A DNA stretch of 64,000 nt from Platycnemis pennipes (taxonomy: Eukaryota; Arthropoda; Insecta; Odonata; Platycnemididae): assembly GCA_933228895.1 (NCBI GenBank), contig OW121846.1:5921915-5985914 (forward strand), read 5' to 3'. Positions 25,948-36,863 of the stretch are shown here, in pieces; the stretch's first letter is position 1, and each line of letters opens with the position of its first letter. A program made the translations under genes and the position numbers. A model generated the notes under the pieces. That model saw only the letters and a list, made by a program, of their open reading frames with translations. It made no database searches and was not told the DNA's origin.

Positions 25948-26057
25948 ATGGAGAGTGCTTCGCCGAAGCCAAAGAAAAAAATAGGTACGTACATGTACAA
26001 GTCAAGGAAGAGGAAGCATGTATTTCACGGGCACATGGAAAAAGCTGTGCTAAAGAG
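25948..26057 (+). CDS. Exon 1 of the transposase-YqaJ gene
   Basis: ATG at 25948 in the context AAATATGG. Encodes a Lys/Arg-rich start with KPKKKIG and SRKRKHVFHG, a likely nuclear-localisation stretch found at the start of these proteins. Donor AG|GTAAGG at 26058; the exon ends in phase 2. Confidence 0.6.
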
Positions 26058-26173
26058 GTAAGGTTCACCACATTTTGATAATAATTAAACTGTTAATATT
26101 GTTAACTAATTCATTTTAACACTGAGTGTCATGGTAGCTTATAGTATTAAACTAACTGAAAACCTTTCTTTAG

Positions 26174-26287
26174 TGACTCCAAACCTGCAGAAGATAAAAG
26201 TTTTGAAACAGCGCTGCACACCAATGAAACAGACGAACAATCAAACGTAAAAGCAGCCTATATAATGATGGAAGAATCAAAGAAAAG
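26174..26287 (+). CDS. Exon 2 of the transposase-YqaJ gene
   Basis: Acceptor TTTAG before 26174; open in the frame set by exon 1; encodes an acidic linker (ETALHTNETDEQ) and ends SKK with donor AG|GTATCT. Confidence 0.55.
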
Positions 26288-26409
26288 GTATCTAGATCGT
26301 TGATTTCGCAAACCTTTTGAACTAAATTAGTTTTAAAAATACCCTGTAAATAGTTGTAAATAGGAAAAAATATTTCGACTTAGGTTACCATCATCCCCAA
26401 CAGTTGCAG

Positions 26410-26511
26410 TTACTGGGAAGAAGATAATCTTTCCCATGGAACTCCACGTGATGATGACGACTCTATGCTATCTATAAGTACCGTCATGGACAGGCCAGAA
26501 TGCAGTTTGGA
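26410..26511 (+). CDS. Exon 3 of the transposase-YqaJ gene
   Basis: Acceptor GTTGCAG chosen because it alone keeps the frame open: SYWEEDNLSHGTPRDDDDSM then ECSLE. Donor GTGAGT at 26512. An upstream acceptor at 26383 gives an early stop. Confidence 0.5.
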
Positions 26512-26898
26512 GTGAGTTTATATTTTTTCAATGATTTATAGCTGGAAAAAATATTCAGAAACTAGCCTCAAATCCAACCTACTACTAATGTATTGCCTAC
26601 TATTGCCTTACCTTTAATTAAAATGATGGGAATAATTTGAATTAAGTTTTGATTTTAATTTCAGTATTAATGATAATTTACTTCATGTCGTTAATTTTTT
26701 AAATGACTATTAACACTTAAAACAATTTATTATTAAAATTTTTGAAGTTTAATGTCTTTAAGTACTTAATTTTTTACTTTCTTCCCTTTCATACTTTATG
26801 CTATTATGTATATCGTATAAAAACTGAAAAGGGTTAATCCATAGCCTCTCTTGCTTGCACATTTCTTAATCAACAATATTTTTTCATTTGCATTTTAG

Positions 26899-27169
26899 TG
26901 ATGCCAATGTTTTGCCAGAATCCGAGCTGAATAAAACATTAGAGCTGTCCGGCACGAGAATCTTTGACACTAAACAGTTATTCGACAGCCTAAAAGCTTT
27001 GGGAACACATGATCCATTTTCCTGTACAATCTCTGATACGGAAGTTGTTAGGGAAAAGCGTAAAGGTTTTTTCAGTGAATTTCTCTTACCCTGGCAACTA
27101 TGTAATATGGAAATTGCATTAAGCAGTAAAGACCCTAAGAAAGAAACTTTGCCAATTAACAAAGCGATG
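26899..27169 (+). CDS. Exon 4 of the transposase-YqaJ gene
   Basis: Acceptor CATTTTAG before 26899, donor ATG|GTAATT at 27170. Encodes the start of the transposase region (LELSGTRIFDTKQLFDSLKA; KRKGFFSEFLLPWQ). Reading frame is undamaged. Confidence 0.65.
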
Positions 27170-27428
27170 GTAATTTGTCATTTTATATATTATTGTTTGC
27201 GAAACCAAGGAGTACAAGTTAAATTAAATTCCCTTTTACGAGTAGTAGCTTTTGCACGTACTATGCTCATATCTACCAAGGAGATCATGAAAATGATCCA
27301 CCTAACCTGAAAATCGATTGGTGTTAGCTAATATAAGGACAGTGTGTATAAACAATATCTTACACTTACACTGCACTTAAACAATATCTTACACTTACAT
27401 GGATTTGATAATAAAAATTCCATTTCAG

Positions 27429-27722
27429 GTTGCCGGTATGATCTGCACAGGCCAGGGGTATTCACAAATGGCAGAGCTAAGTGCCATTAATGATATGCCC
27501 TGTATGACTGCCAAAACTTTTCAAAGAATCCAACAGAACGTCACCTCAGGCATTCATGACGCCACATGGGAGGAAATGAGATGCGCCGGAAAGGAAGAGT
27601 ATGATCTCGCTATGAAGGCAAAAGAAGTGGATTCCGACGGCATACCTTTAATTACAGTGGTTGCCGATGGGTCTTGGGGGAAAAGATCCTACAGGTCCAA
27701 CTACAGTGCACTCTCAGGGGTG
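27429..27722 (+). CDS. Exon 5 of the transposase-YqaJ gene
   Basis: Acceptor TTTCAG, donor GTG|GTAAGT; exactly 98 codons in phase 0. Encodes AGMICTGQGYSQMAELS and the block VVADGSWGKRSYRSNYSALS, which carries the likely first catalytic Asp. Undamaged. Confidence 0.75.
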
Positions 27723-27838
27723 GTAAGTTTAAGTAATTTATTGGCTTTTCATTTAGGCTAAAACTTCTTTGCAAGTGAGTTGTGTAGTAACCTCGTCCGG
27801 TACCTCATCAATGATATCAATACTCTTCTTTCTTACAG

Positions 27839-28072
27839 GCCTGCATAGTAGGATACAAAACAAAAAAAGTTTTGTTCATAGGAGTCAGGAACAAGTATTG
27901 TAGCGTATGTGCAATGTGGCTTATTTCAGTGATTCCAATGCAAAAGTCAAGGAACACCTATGCGCTACAAACATTGGAATTCTTCTTCCACCGCGATGGT
28001 GGCGGATATAATATGCGAGGGATTTTAAAACGAGTCTGGAAATGCATTCTTTGAAATACCATAGACTGATAG
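27839..28072 (+). pseudogene. Exon 6 of the transposase-YqaJ gene, frameshifted
   Basis: Starts ACIVGYKTKKVLFIGVRNKY and C-x2-C, then slips frame: the expected KEHLC, then SSTAMVADIICEGF, then KTSLEMHSLKYHRLIG occur in three different frames. Donor ATAG|GTAAGT at 28073. The slips sit at short A or T runs, so assembly error cannot be excluded for each one. Confidence 0.7.
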
Positions 28073-28455
28073 GTAAGTTAAATAAATTTCCTGGAATAAC
28101 AGCGATGATAAAGCCAACATACTGATTTTTTCTACTTCGTACATCAAAATTGTATTTTCCCATAAAATAACGTGTAAAGTATAGTTAGCCATATCGGGAC
28201 AGATTTTATGGAGATACCAGCAGAAGGGACCATTCTATAATGTTATGTTCACAAAATGATGCACAAAGTACCTACTTCGTTCAATCACAGTAACTGTTGA
28301 GTGGACGGTTTTGAGCGTTACATTATGGAAATATTGTATCATAGGAAATGATGTCCATTTTTAATATGATAACATCAAGTACCAAATGCTAATGACACAA
28401 AAATATTAAGTTGTATAGCTGAAATAAGGTTGCTTTGCTCTGAGGGTAGATCTCA

Positions 28456-31400
28456 CCTTGGACTAAACCACAGGCGGGTGAAATTCACAATGTCAGGGTA
28501 GGGGGGTCAGATCCCCCTATCCCAGTGCCTTGGACTAAACCACAGGCGGGTGAAATTCACAATGTCAGGGTAGGGGGGTCAGATCCCCCTATCCCAGTGC
28601 CTTGGACTAAACCACAGGCGGGTGAAATTCACAATGTCAGGGTAGGGGGGTCAGATCCCCCTATCCCAGTGCCTTGGACTAAACCACAGGTGGGTGAAAT
28701 TCACAATGTCAGGGTAGGGGGGTCAGATCCCCCTATCCCAGTGCCTTGGACTAAACCACAGGTGGGTGAAATTCACAATGTCAGGGTAGGGGGGTCAGAT
28801 CCCCCTATCCCAGTGCCTTGGACTAAACCACAGGCGGGTGAAATTCACAATGTCAGGGTAGGGGGGTCAGATCCCCCTATCCCAGTGCCTTGGACTACAC
28901 CACAGGTGGGTGAAATTCACAATGTCAGGGTAGGGGGGTCAGATCCCCCTATCCCAGTGCCTTGGACTACACCACAGGTGGGTGAAATTCACAATGTCAG
29001 GGTAGGGGGGTCAGATCCCCCTATCCCAGTGCCTTGGACTAAACCACAGGTGGGTGAAATTCACAATGTCAGGGTAGGGGGGTCAGATCCCCCTATCCCA
29101 GTGCCTTGGACTAAACCACAGGTGGGTGAAATTCACAATGTCAGGGTAGGGGGGTCAGATCCCCCTATCCCAGTGCCTTGGACTACACCACAGGTGGGTG
29201 AAATTCACAATGTCAGGGTAGGGGGGTCAGATCCCCCTATCCCAGTGCCTTGGACTACACCACAGGTGGGTGAAATTCACAATGTCAGGGTAGGGGGGTC
29301 AGATCCCCCTATCCCAGTGCCTTGGACTACACCACAGGTGGGTGAAATTCACAATGTCAGGGTAGGGGGGTCAGATCCCCCTATCCCAGTGCCTTGGACT
29401 AAACCACAGGTGGGTGAAATTCACAATGTCAGGGTAGGGGGGTCAGATCCCCCTATCCCAGTGCCTTGGACTAAACCACAGGTGGGTGAAATTCACAATG
29501 TCAGGGTAGGGGGGTCAGATCCCCCTATCCCAGTGCCTTGGACTACACCACAGGTGGGTGAAATTCACAATGTCAGGGTAGGGGGGTCAGATCCCCCTAT
29601 CCCAGTGCCTTGGACTACACCACAGGTGGGTGAAATTCACAATGTCAGGGTAGGGGGGTCAGATCCCCCTATCCCAGTGCCTTGGACTACACCACAGGTG
29701 GGTGAAATTCACAATGTCAGGGTAGGGGGGTCAGATCCCCCTATCCCAGTGCCTTGGACTACACCACAGGTGGGTGAAATTCACAATGTCAGGGTAGGGG
29801 GGTCAGATCCCCCTATCCCAGTGCCTTGGACTACACCACAGGTGGGTGAAATTCACAATGTCAGGGTAGGGGGGTCAGATCCCCCTATCCCAGTGCCTTG
29901 GACTACACCACAGGTGGGTGAAATTCACAATGTCAGGGTAGGGGGGTCAGATCCCCCTATCCCAGTGCCTTGGACTACACCACAGGTGGGTGAAATTCAC
30001 AATGTCAGGGTAGGGGGGTCAGATCCCCCTATCCCAGTGCCTTGGACTAAACCACAGGTGGGTGAAATTCACAATGTCAGGGTAGGGGGGTCAGATCCCC
30101 CTATCCCAGTGCCTTGGACTACACCACAGGTGGGTGAAATTCACAATGTCAGGGTAGGGGGGTCAGATCCCCCTATCCCAGTGCCTTGGACTACACCACA
30201 GGTGGGTGAAATTCACAATGTCAGGGTAGGGGGGTCAGATCCCCCTATCCCAGTGCCTTGGACTACACCACAGGTGGGTGAAATTCACAATGTCAGGGTA
30301 GGGGGGTCAGATCCCCCTATCCCAGTGCCTTGGACTACACCACAGGTGGGTGAAATTCACAATGTCAGGGTAGGGGGGTCAGATCCCCCTATCCCAGTGC
30401 CTTGGACTACACCACAGGTGGGTGAAATTCACAATGTCAGGGTAGGGGGGTCAGATCCCCCTATCCCAGTGCCTTGGGCTACACCACAGGTGGGTGAAAT
30501 TCACAATGTCAGGGTAGGGGGGTCAGATCCCCCTATCCCAGTGCCTTGGACTACACCACAGGTGGGTGAAATTCACAATGTCAGGGTAGGGGGGTCAGAT
30601 CCCCCTATCCCAGTGCCTTGGACTACACCACAGGTGGGTGAAATTCACAATGTCAGGGTAGGGGGGTCAGATCCCCCTATCCCAGTGCCTTGGACTAAAC
30701 CACAGGTGGGTGAAATTCACAATGTCAGGGTAGGGGGGTCAGATCCCCCTATCCCAGTGCCTTGGACTGCACCACAGGTGGGTGAAATTCACAATGTCAG
30801 GGTAGGGGGGTCAGATCCCCCTATCCCAGTGCCTTGGACTACACCACAGGTGGGTGAAATTCACAATGTCAGGGTAGGGGGGTCAGATCCCCCTATCCCA
30901 GTGCCTTGGACTAAACCACAGGTGGGTGAAATTCACAATGTCAGGGTAGGGGGGTCAGATCCCCCTATCCCAGTGCCTTGGACTACACCACAGGTGGGTG
31001 AAATTCACAATGTCAGGGTAGGGGGGTCAGATCCCCCTATCCCAGTGCCTTGGACTACACCACAGGTGGGTGAAATTCACAATGTCAGGGTAGGGGGGTC
31101 AGATCCCCCTATCCCAGTGCCTTGGACTACACCACAGGTGGGTGAAATTCACAATGTCAGGGTAGGGGGGTCAGATCCCCCTATCCCAGTGCCTTGGACT
31201 ACACCACAGGTGGGTGAAATTCACAATGTCAGGGTAGGGGGGTCAGATCCCCCTATCCCAGTGCCTTGGACTACACCACAGGTGGGTGAAATTCACAATG
31301 TCAGGGTAGGGGGGTCAGATCCCCCTATCCCAGTGCCTTGGACTACACCACAGGTGGGTGAAATTCACAATGTCAGGGTAGGGGGGTCAGATCCCCCTAT

Positions 31401-32271
31401 CCCAGTGCCTTGGACTACACCACAGGTGGGTGAAATTCACAATGTCAGGGTAGGGGGGTCAGATCCCCCTATCCCAGTGCCTTGGACTACACCACAGGTG
31501 GGTGAAATTCACAATGTCAGGGTAGGGGGGTCAGATCCCCCTATCCCAGTGCCTTGGACTACACCACAGGTGGGTGAAATTCACAATGTCAGGGTAGGGG
31601 GGTCAGATCCCCCTATCCCAGTGCCTTGGACTACACCACAGGTGGGTGAAATTCACAATGTCAGGGTAGGGGGGTCAGATCCCCCTATCCCAGTGCCTTG
31701 GACTACACCACAGGTGGGTGAAATTCACAATGTCAGGGTAGGGGGGTCAGATCCCCCTATCCCAGTGCCTTGGACTAAACCACAGGTGGGTGAAATTCAC
31801 AATGTCAGGGTAGGGGGGTCAGATCCCCCTATCCCAGTGCCTTGGACTACACCACAGGTGGGTGAAATTCACAATGTCAGGGTAGGGGGGTCAGATCCCC
31901 CTATCCCAGTGCCTTGGACTACACCACAGGTGGGTGAAATTCACAATGTCAGGGTAGGGGGGTCAGATCCCCCTATCCCAGTGCCTTGGACTACACCACA
32001 GGTGGGTGAAATTCACAATGTCAGGGTAGGGGGGTCAGATCCCCCTATCCCAGTGCCTTGGACTACACCACAGGTGGGTGAAATTCACAATGTCAGGGTA
32101 GGGGGGTCAGATCCCCCTATCCCAGTGCCTTGGACTACACCACAGGTGGGTGAAATTCACAATGTCAGGGTAGGGGGGTCAGATCCCCCTATCCCAGTGC
32201 CTTGGACTACACCACAGGTGGGTGAAATTCACAATGTCAGGGTAGGGGGGTCAGATCCCCCTATCCCAGTG
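28456..32271 (+). repeat. 72-bp minisatellite, exactly 53 tandem copies
   Basis: Unit begins CCTTGGACTACACCACAGG and ends CCCCCTATCCCAGTG; 53 x 72 = 3816 bp. Period is 24 codons, so one plus-strand frame stays open for 1,271 codons (28525-32340) with the repeated words PWTTPQVGEIHNVRVGG and SDPPIPV. That frame starts with GTG, has no ATG, and lies in intron 6 of the transposase-YqaJ gene, so it is not a supported protein. Variation seen by eye is confined to unit positions 7, 10, 11 and 20 (K/T/A and V/A changes); copies 1, 2, 3 and 6 have GGCGGG instead of GGTGGG. Each unit holds a hairpin, TAGGGGG-(7 nt)-CCCCCTA. Confidence 0.95.
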
Positions 32272-32641
32272 CCATCTCGCACATTGGGGTGCGGGGTGGC
32301 ACAGGTGGGAAGCTGTGGAATAGTTTGTGAAAGTAACTAAATACTGTATTCAATAAGTATATCTTTATTTATTATAGCTACATATTACCTCGACCCTATA
32401 GTGTTTATAACTACACAATATAGTTTTTCTATCAATCAAGTTTTATATCATCTCAGAAAATGTCATAGTAAAGCATAATGATATGAAGTTAAATGATCAC
32501 TCAGCCATAGTTAATTGGACACAAATGGCAACATCATTGCCAAAAGGAAGGATTACTGCATCTTCGACTATTGGAAAAAAACGAATTTACTACCCCATAT
32601 TCTTTCTTTACCAATAAATAACGAGTCCTTTCCTATTGCAG

Positions 32642-33143
32642 GAGACGGCGACAGCAGTGTGACCCAGAAATTGGCCACGGCACTCCCATACGGTGTTGAT
32701 TTACCCGTTTTGAAAGTGGAATGCTCAAACCATTTGCTTAGAAATTATTCTAATAGGTTACGAGATATACAAAAGAAATCTCGCAACACCAAAGGTTATG
32801 TTCCTATTATGTTAAGGAAAAAAGTGAGAGAAAATACTTGCGGCTGAGGACTGCTGTTACTTCTGCAATATAGCATAGAGGACAGGGAGGCAAAGATACG
32901 TCTCCAGAGACAGTAAAACTCTTGGAGATGGATATAAGAAACGGCCCTTATCACGTCTTTGGGGACCATGCCAATTGCAAACAATATTTTTGCAAGGGCC
33001 CAAAATCTGGCGAGGTGAACTTGGTTCCCCAGCTCCAAGACAGTGGTATTTGGGATGAAGTGATGTACGCGAACAATCTTCTTGCTCGCCAAGTGCCCAG
33101 TTTGATTCTGAACCCCAAACAGCAACTTGGCTGAGATGTACAA
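32642..33143 (+). pseudogene. Exon 7, first part: transposase core
   Basis: Acceptor TTGCAG before 32642 restores GDGDSSVTQ after exon 6. Follows KVECSNHLLRNYSNRLRDI, then stops at TGA near 32847; the related sequence continues in another frame with a TAG (LRTAVTSAI, stop, then SPETVKLLEMDIRNGPYHVF) and reaches DHANCKQYFC and GIWDEVMYANNLLARQVPSL. A further slip in the AACCCCAAAC run moves the frame to NSNLAE, where the hAT-like element is inserted. Confidence 0.75.
33136..33143 (+). repeat. Left 8-bp target-site duplication
   Basis: ATGTACAA, identical to 36856-36863. Confidence 0.93.
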
Positions 33144-36100
33144 TAGGGTGGGCCGAAAAAAGGTTTTTTTTCCGGATCAAATTTGCCCTATGCGGGAAAG
33201 TTGTGTACTGATATCAGGATCTCGCATGCAACATTTTTTCGAAATCGGATAATATTAACCACTGCCGCCCGAGCTCTAAAGTTTAAAATTTTGCGAAAAT
33301 TCAGGCGGAAATGGGAAACAAACGGTTATGGAGAATAATTTGTTGCGAATATTGGAATATTGGTAAATATCAACGATAGATACATATTTTTAGATTACAA
33401 CACTGAAATGTGAAGTTTATTTGACGAAATCTATGGTTTATACGATGCCTAAGAATAAACAGCTAATTTAGAGTGTAGGCAACCCGCATAACGACAAAAT
33501 TTTTTACACGCTCCAAGCATCACTTCAAATAGATCACTTTTGGGAGCCGTATTTTGGATAAATTAATATTTTTTCGAATGCAGTTCCTTTATAAATGTCT
33601 CATGCTTCATTTGGGTATAGATAATACATTAAAACAGAAGGTAAAGTTAAATTTTTTTAAACTAACCTCAATTACGATGAAGAATTTTATGCATGTTGAG
33701 CTATTATCACAAAAAAATCAGTTAATCAAGGTAGGATAAAGGCACAGCCTGATCACCAAGTATTTATTTAAGTAGCTCTTTCCTATTTTCGTGGAGAAAC
33801 TACCCAGAACTCACCACGAGGAGGTGGCTACTATCGAGTTCCACCCGTTCCCTCCCAAACCACCCTTCCATAGGGCACGTTTTTAGGTATCTGCCTATCA
33901 CTGGTTCTTATTATACCTTATGCTGTGCTTTATTTTCAAATTTTGGTTGAAGTTTTCGGCCTTTTATGCATGATAATGCCCATCCATGCCTGTTTTCTGG
34001 ACAAAACACGGATTTTGACGCCACCGTGATCATTTGTACCATCCCTTCAACTGCTTGTGTGTGGCATGCAAATGGGGGTACTTTCAACGAATCCCCTTCC
34101 TTCAGAATATCTCCCAAATCTTTGCTTATGATATCAGCTATTAAAGGTGGTTGAGTTACCGCTATTGTTTTCCAGTCAACTAAGTAGACGTAATCTTGTG
34201 CCTCAAAATTCATAGTTGGAAGTTCGAATTTCCTAAATTCCTTCTTCTGATTTTAATATTTTTTCGACGGCAATTTCACGGATCGGTCTTCTCTCTTCGG
34301 CTAGCATTACAAGCAGAACATTCCCTGGGCGAGCAAAAAAAGCGTTTCACCGAATGATTGAGTAAAGGCGTAATTTGATGTCTCGATCCATATATTTCAT
34401 GAAATGTATCATGTTCATGATATTCTTCGGGCCTTCCGTGCATTGTGGTCTTAATTTTATCGCGAACCACATAGGAGTTTATACTTTCATCACAGAAGTT
34501 GCCAATGTCATCTGTTCTTTTGAAGGAGTTTTGGTTGAAACATAAAATCGAAGAATACGAATTGCTGTAGTGGTCCACCTGGAATGAAACATTTTCCCCG
34601 GACTTCTCGCTGAAAGACTCTCCAGGCATTCTCCACTTGAAAAAGCACGTGGTCTCCTTGAGAAACCATCCCGATATCAACTAGAAGCACGGATGCGAGT
34701 GCTGCAGCAGCTCGTTTCGATATACAGAATCTTTCACAGGCAGACGCAAATCTAGACAAGTATGAATTATTTACACCAACATTTTTTCCAAAAAAATCAT
34801 CAGCATCACTTGCGTCGCGTAATTCTTCATATGCAGACGTTTCTTCACTTGAGTATTTCCAAATCTCACGAACTTCTTGCTCAGTTAGTGTGGCTCATTC
34901 TGATGATCTTTTTCTCTCTAACCTATTCTATTTCCTCTCCCTCTTTTTAGTTTCCTGGACCTCAATGGCATTGATATTCAGTTTTCTATCACTTCTCTGG
35001 TCCTGAAGGAATACACGTTCTAAAAATGGCAGTTTGGTGGTATTATCACAAGCACAATCAGTTCCACTAGAGAATTTACATGCCGCAACATCAAACAGCT
35101 GATACGCGTGACGAGGAAAGTCTTGCTTCAGATCAACGAAAGTCTTCTTGTTGACAGATCGAAGATTATTGCTGTATTTTCCATAGTATTGAATAATTCG
35201 TCTCACAATTTGCTTTTGTCCGACAACTGGTATAGAGGATCTATTCCAAATGTCTTCAATGGCATAATCCACCGTCTCCGCGATTCCCGGCACAGATGTA
35301 TCGGTATTTCCTCTTTCTTCTTGAATGTACCGAGAGTACAAATACATTTTCATCATCTCCTCATAAGAAGGCAAAACATTACCCGCGAACTTTACGGGTG
35401 CACCAACTATCAGGCACTCCTATCCACACCTTTCAAGCTTTTTCTGTATTTTTGCCATTGCTTTAATCTTCTTGCAACCGAAACCACAGTATGCTGCACA
35501 ATGCAGTTATTCACTCACAGCAATGAATACCAACTGACTGACTACCTCAAGCTTATGAAGTGAAATACGCATCTTGTCCGACAACGGATGGGAATCCCCA
35601 AGGAAAATAAAATATTGCAACGAATATGGTGAGTTAATGAGTAACGATAGTAACAGCATGAGATGAAGGAGTTTAACATCAGTTATAGGGGTTTACAATG
35701 GAATATGTCTTGTATGAGAATTCTATGCCATTTTATCACCGAAGTATTCACGATCAACTCATCGCTGGGGCCAGATAAGGATAACCTCCGTCCTCCGTCT
35801 CATTCATACTTTCCTTAGCTCTACCACTGGCTATCTTTATCATACCTGACTCACGTCGAACTAGCTGTACCTACTATCGCTTAGGGACTAGTTAACTCCC
35901 GGTTTTCCAAGGAAGTGCCGGTTGGAGGAGCACGTATATGCCGTACACAGAGATAAATCATTTCCTACAGTGAACCACCACAATTTATCAAAGTTCTTAG
36001 AAAAAGCTACTATCTTCTGATGAGTAGATCGTAGCTATATCAGCCTTTTTTAACAAAAGAATTCGTTTGGACTCCACTAGTGTATTAAAATATCTGATTC

Positions 36101-36855
36101 GTAGTATATTTCCCAGCGCGCAGCCCGCTTTGTCTCCGAGTGAACACCCACTCCTTTTGCAATCTAATTCACAGGCATTTACGACACACGAATTCGCTGG
36201 ATTTGCGAAGAATATCTGTAGCTCACGGGGGCAAGAACCAATTATTGGATATTACAGTATATACCGAGGAAATTAAATGTTTGAATCACCTTTGTGATGA
36301 ATACCAGGCCGTGATTCTTTGCCACAATTTAAGTTAGTTTCAAAACGTACCGCTTTTTCGTCTGTTTTAATGTATTATCTACACCCAAATGAAGCATGAG
36401 ACATTAATAAAGGAACTGCATTCGAAAAAATACTAATTTATCCAAAATACGGCTCCCAAAAGTGATCTATTTGAAGTGATGCATGGAGCATGTAAAAAAT
36501 TATGTCGTTGTGCGGGTTGCCTACACTCTAAATTAGCTGTTTATTCTTAGGCATCGTATAAACCATAGATTTCGTCAAATAAACTTCACATTTCAGTGTT
36601 GTAATCTAAAAATATGTATCTATCGTTTATATTTACCAATATTCCAATATTCGCAACAAATTATTCTCCATAACCGTTTGTTTCCCATTTCCGCCTGAAT
36701 TTTCGCAAAATTTTAAACTTTAGAGCTCGGGCGGCAGTGGTTAATATTATCTGATTTCGAAAAAATGTTGCATGCGAGATCCTGATATCAGTACACAACT
36801 TTCCCGCATAGGGCAAATTTGATCCGGAAAAAAAACCTTTTTTCGGCCCACCCTA
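33144..36855 (-). mobile_element. Complete hAT-like DNA transposon with 495-bp inverted repeats
   Basis: Ends TAGGGTGGGCCGAAAAAAGG and its inverse. Inverted repeats span 33144-33638 and 36361-36855 (495 bp each, a few mismatches). The element is flanked by the direct repeat ATGTACAA at 33136-33143 and 36856-36863. TAGGG fits the hAT terminal consensus YARNG and ATGTACAA fits the hAT target consensus nTnnnnAn, so I infer hAT or a relative; P-type elements also make 8-bp duplications. It is inserted in the last exon of the transposase-YqaJ gene. Its own coding remnant is on the minus strand (33911-35374). The near-identical arms suggest a fairly recent insertion. Confidence 0.92.
33911..35374 (-). 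pseudogene. Coding remnant of the hAT-like transposon
   Basis: Minus strand. The open frame 35374-34928 reads MPSYEEMMKMYLYSRYIQEE .. IPVVGQKQIVRRIIQYYGKY .. AYQLFDVAACKF .. CACDNTTKLP .. FLQDQRSDRKL. After frame changes it continues with EQEVREIWKYSSEETSAYEE and LSRFASACERFCISKRAAAA (34870-34700), a serine/asparagine-rich middle (34680-34276), and TQPPLIADI .. CHTQAVEGMVQMITVASKSV .. HGWALSCIKGRKLQPKFENK (34213-33911). I recognise this as a repeat-encoded protein common in arthropod genomes, with a Cys-rich N-terminal block and the HTQAVE block near the C-terminus, but I do not know its formal superfamily. Frame breaks show this copy cannot make the full protein. Confidence 0.7.
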
Positions 36856-36863
36856 ATGTACAA
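36856..36863 (+). repeat. Right 8-bp target-site duplication
   Basis: ATGTACAA directly after the right end CCCACCCTA. It supplies the ATG of the downstream open frame, which is therefore not the gene's own start codon. Confidence 0.93.

Noticed and set aside
28456..32271. CRISPR-like array
   Set aside because: There are no variable spacers; the units are continuous 72-bp copies in eukaryotic DNA.
28525..32340. A 1,271-codon open frame as a giant repetitive protein
   Set aside because: It starts with GTG, contains no ATG, exists because 72 is a multiple of three, and lies in an intron of the transposase-YqaJ gene.
33911..35563. Plus-strand frames inside the hAT-like element (for example 35108-35563)
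   Set aside because: Shadows of the minus-strand transposon protein, which has the recognisable blocks.
36856..36858. ATG at 36856 as the natural start of the nuclease
   Set aside because: It belongs to the target-site duplication ATGTACAA, and the conserved SNLAE text runs in from the left of the insertion.
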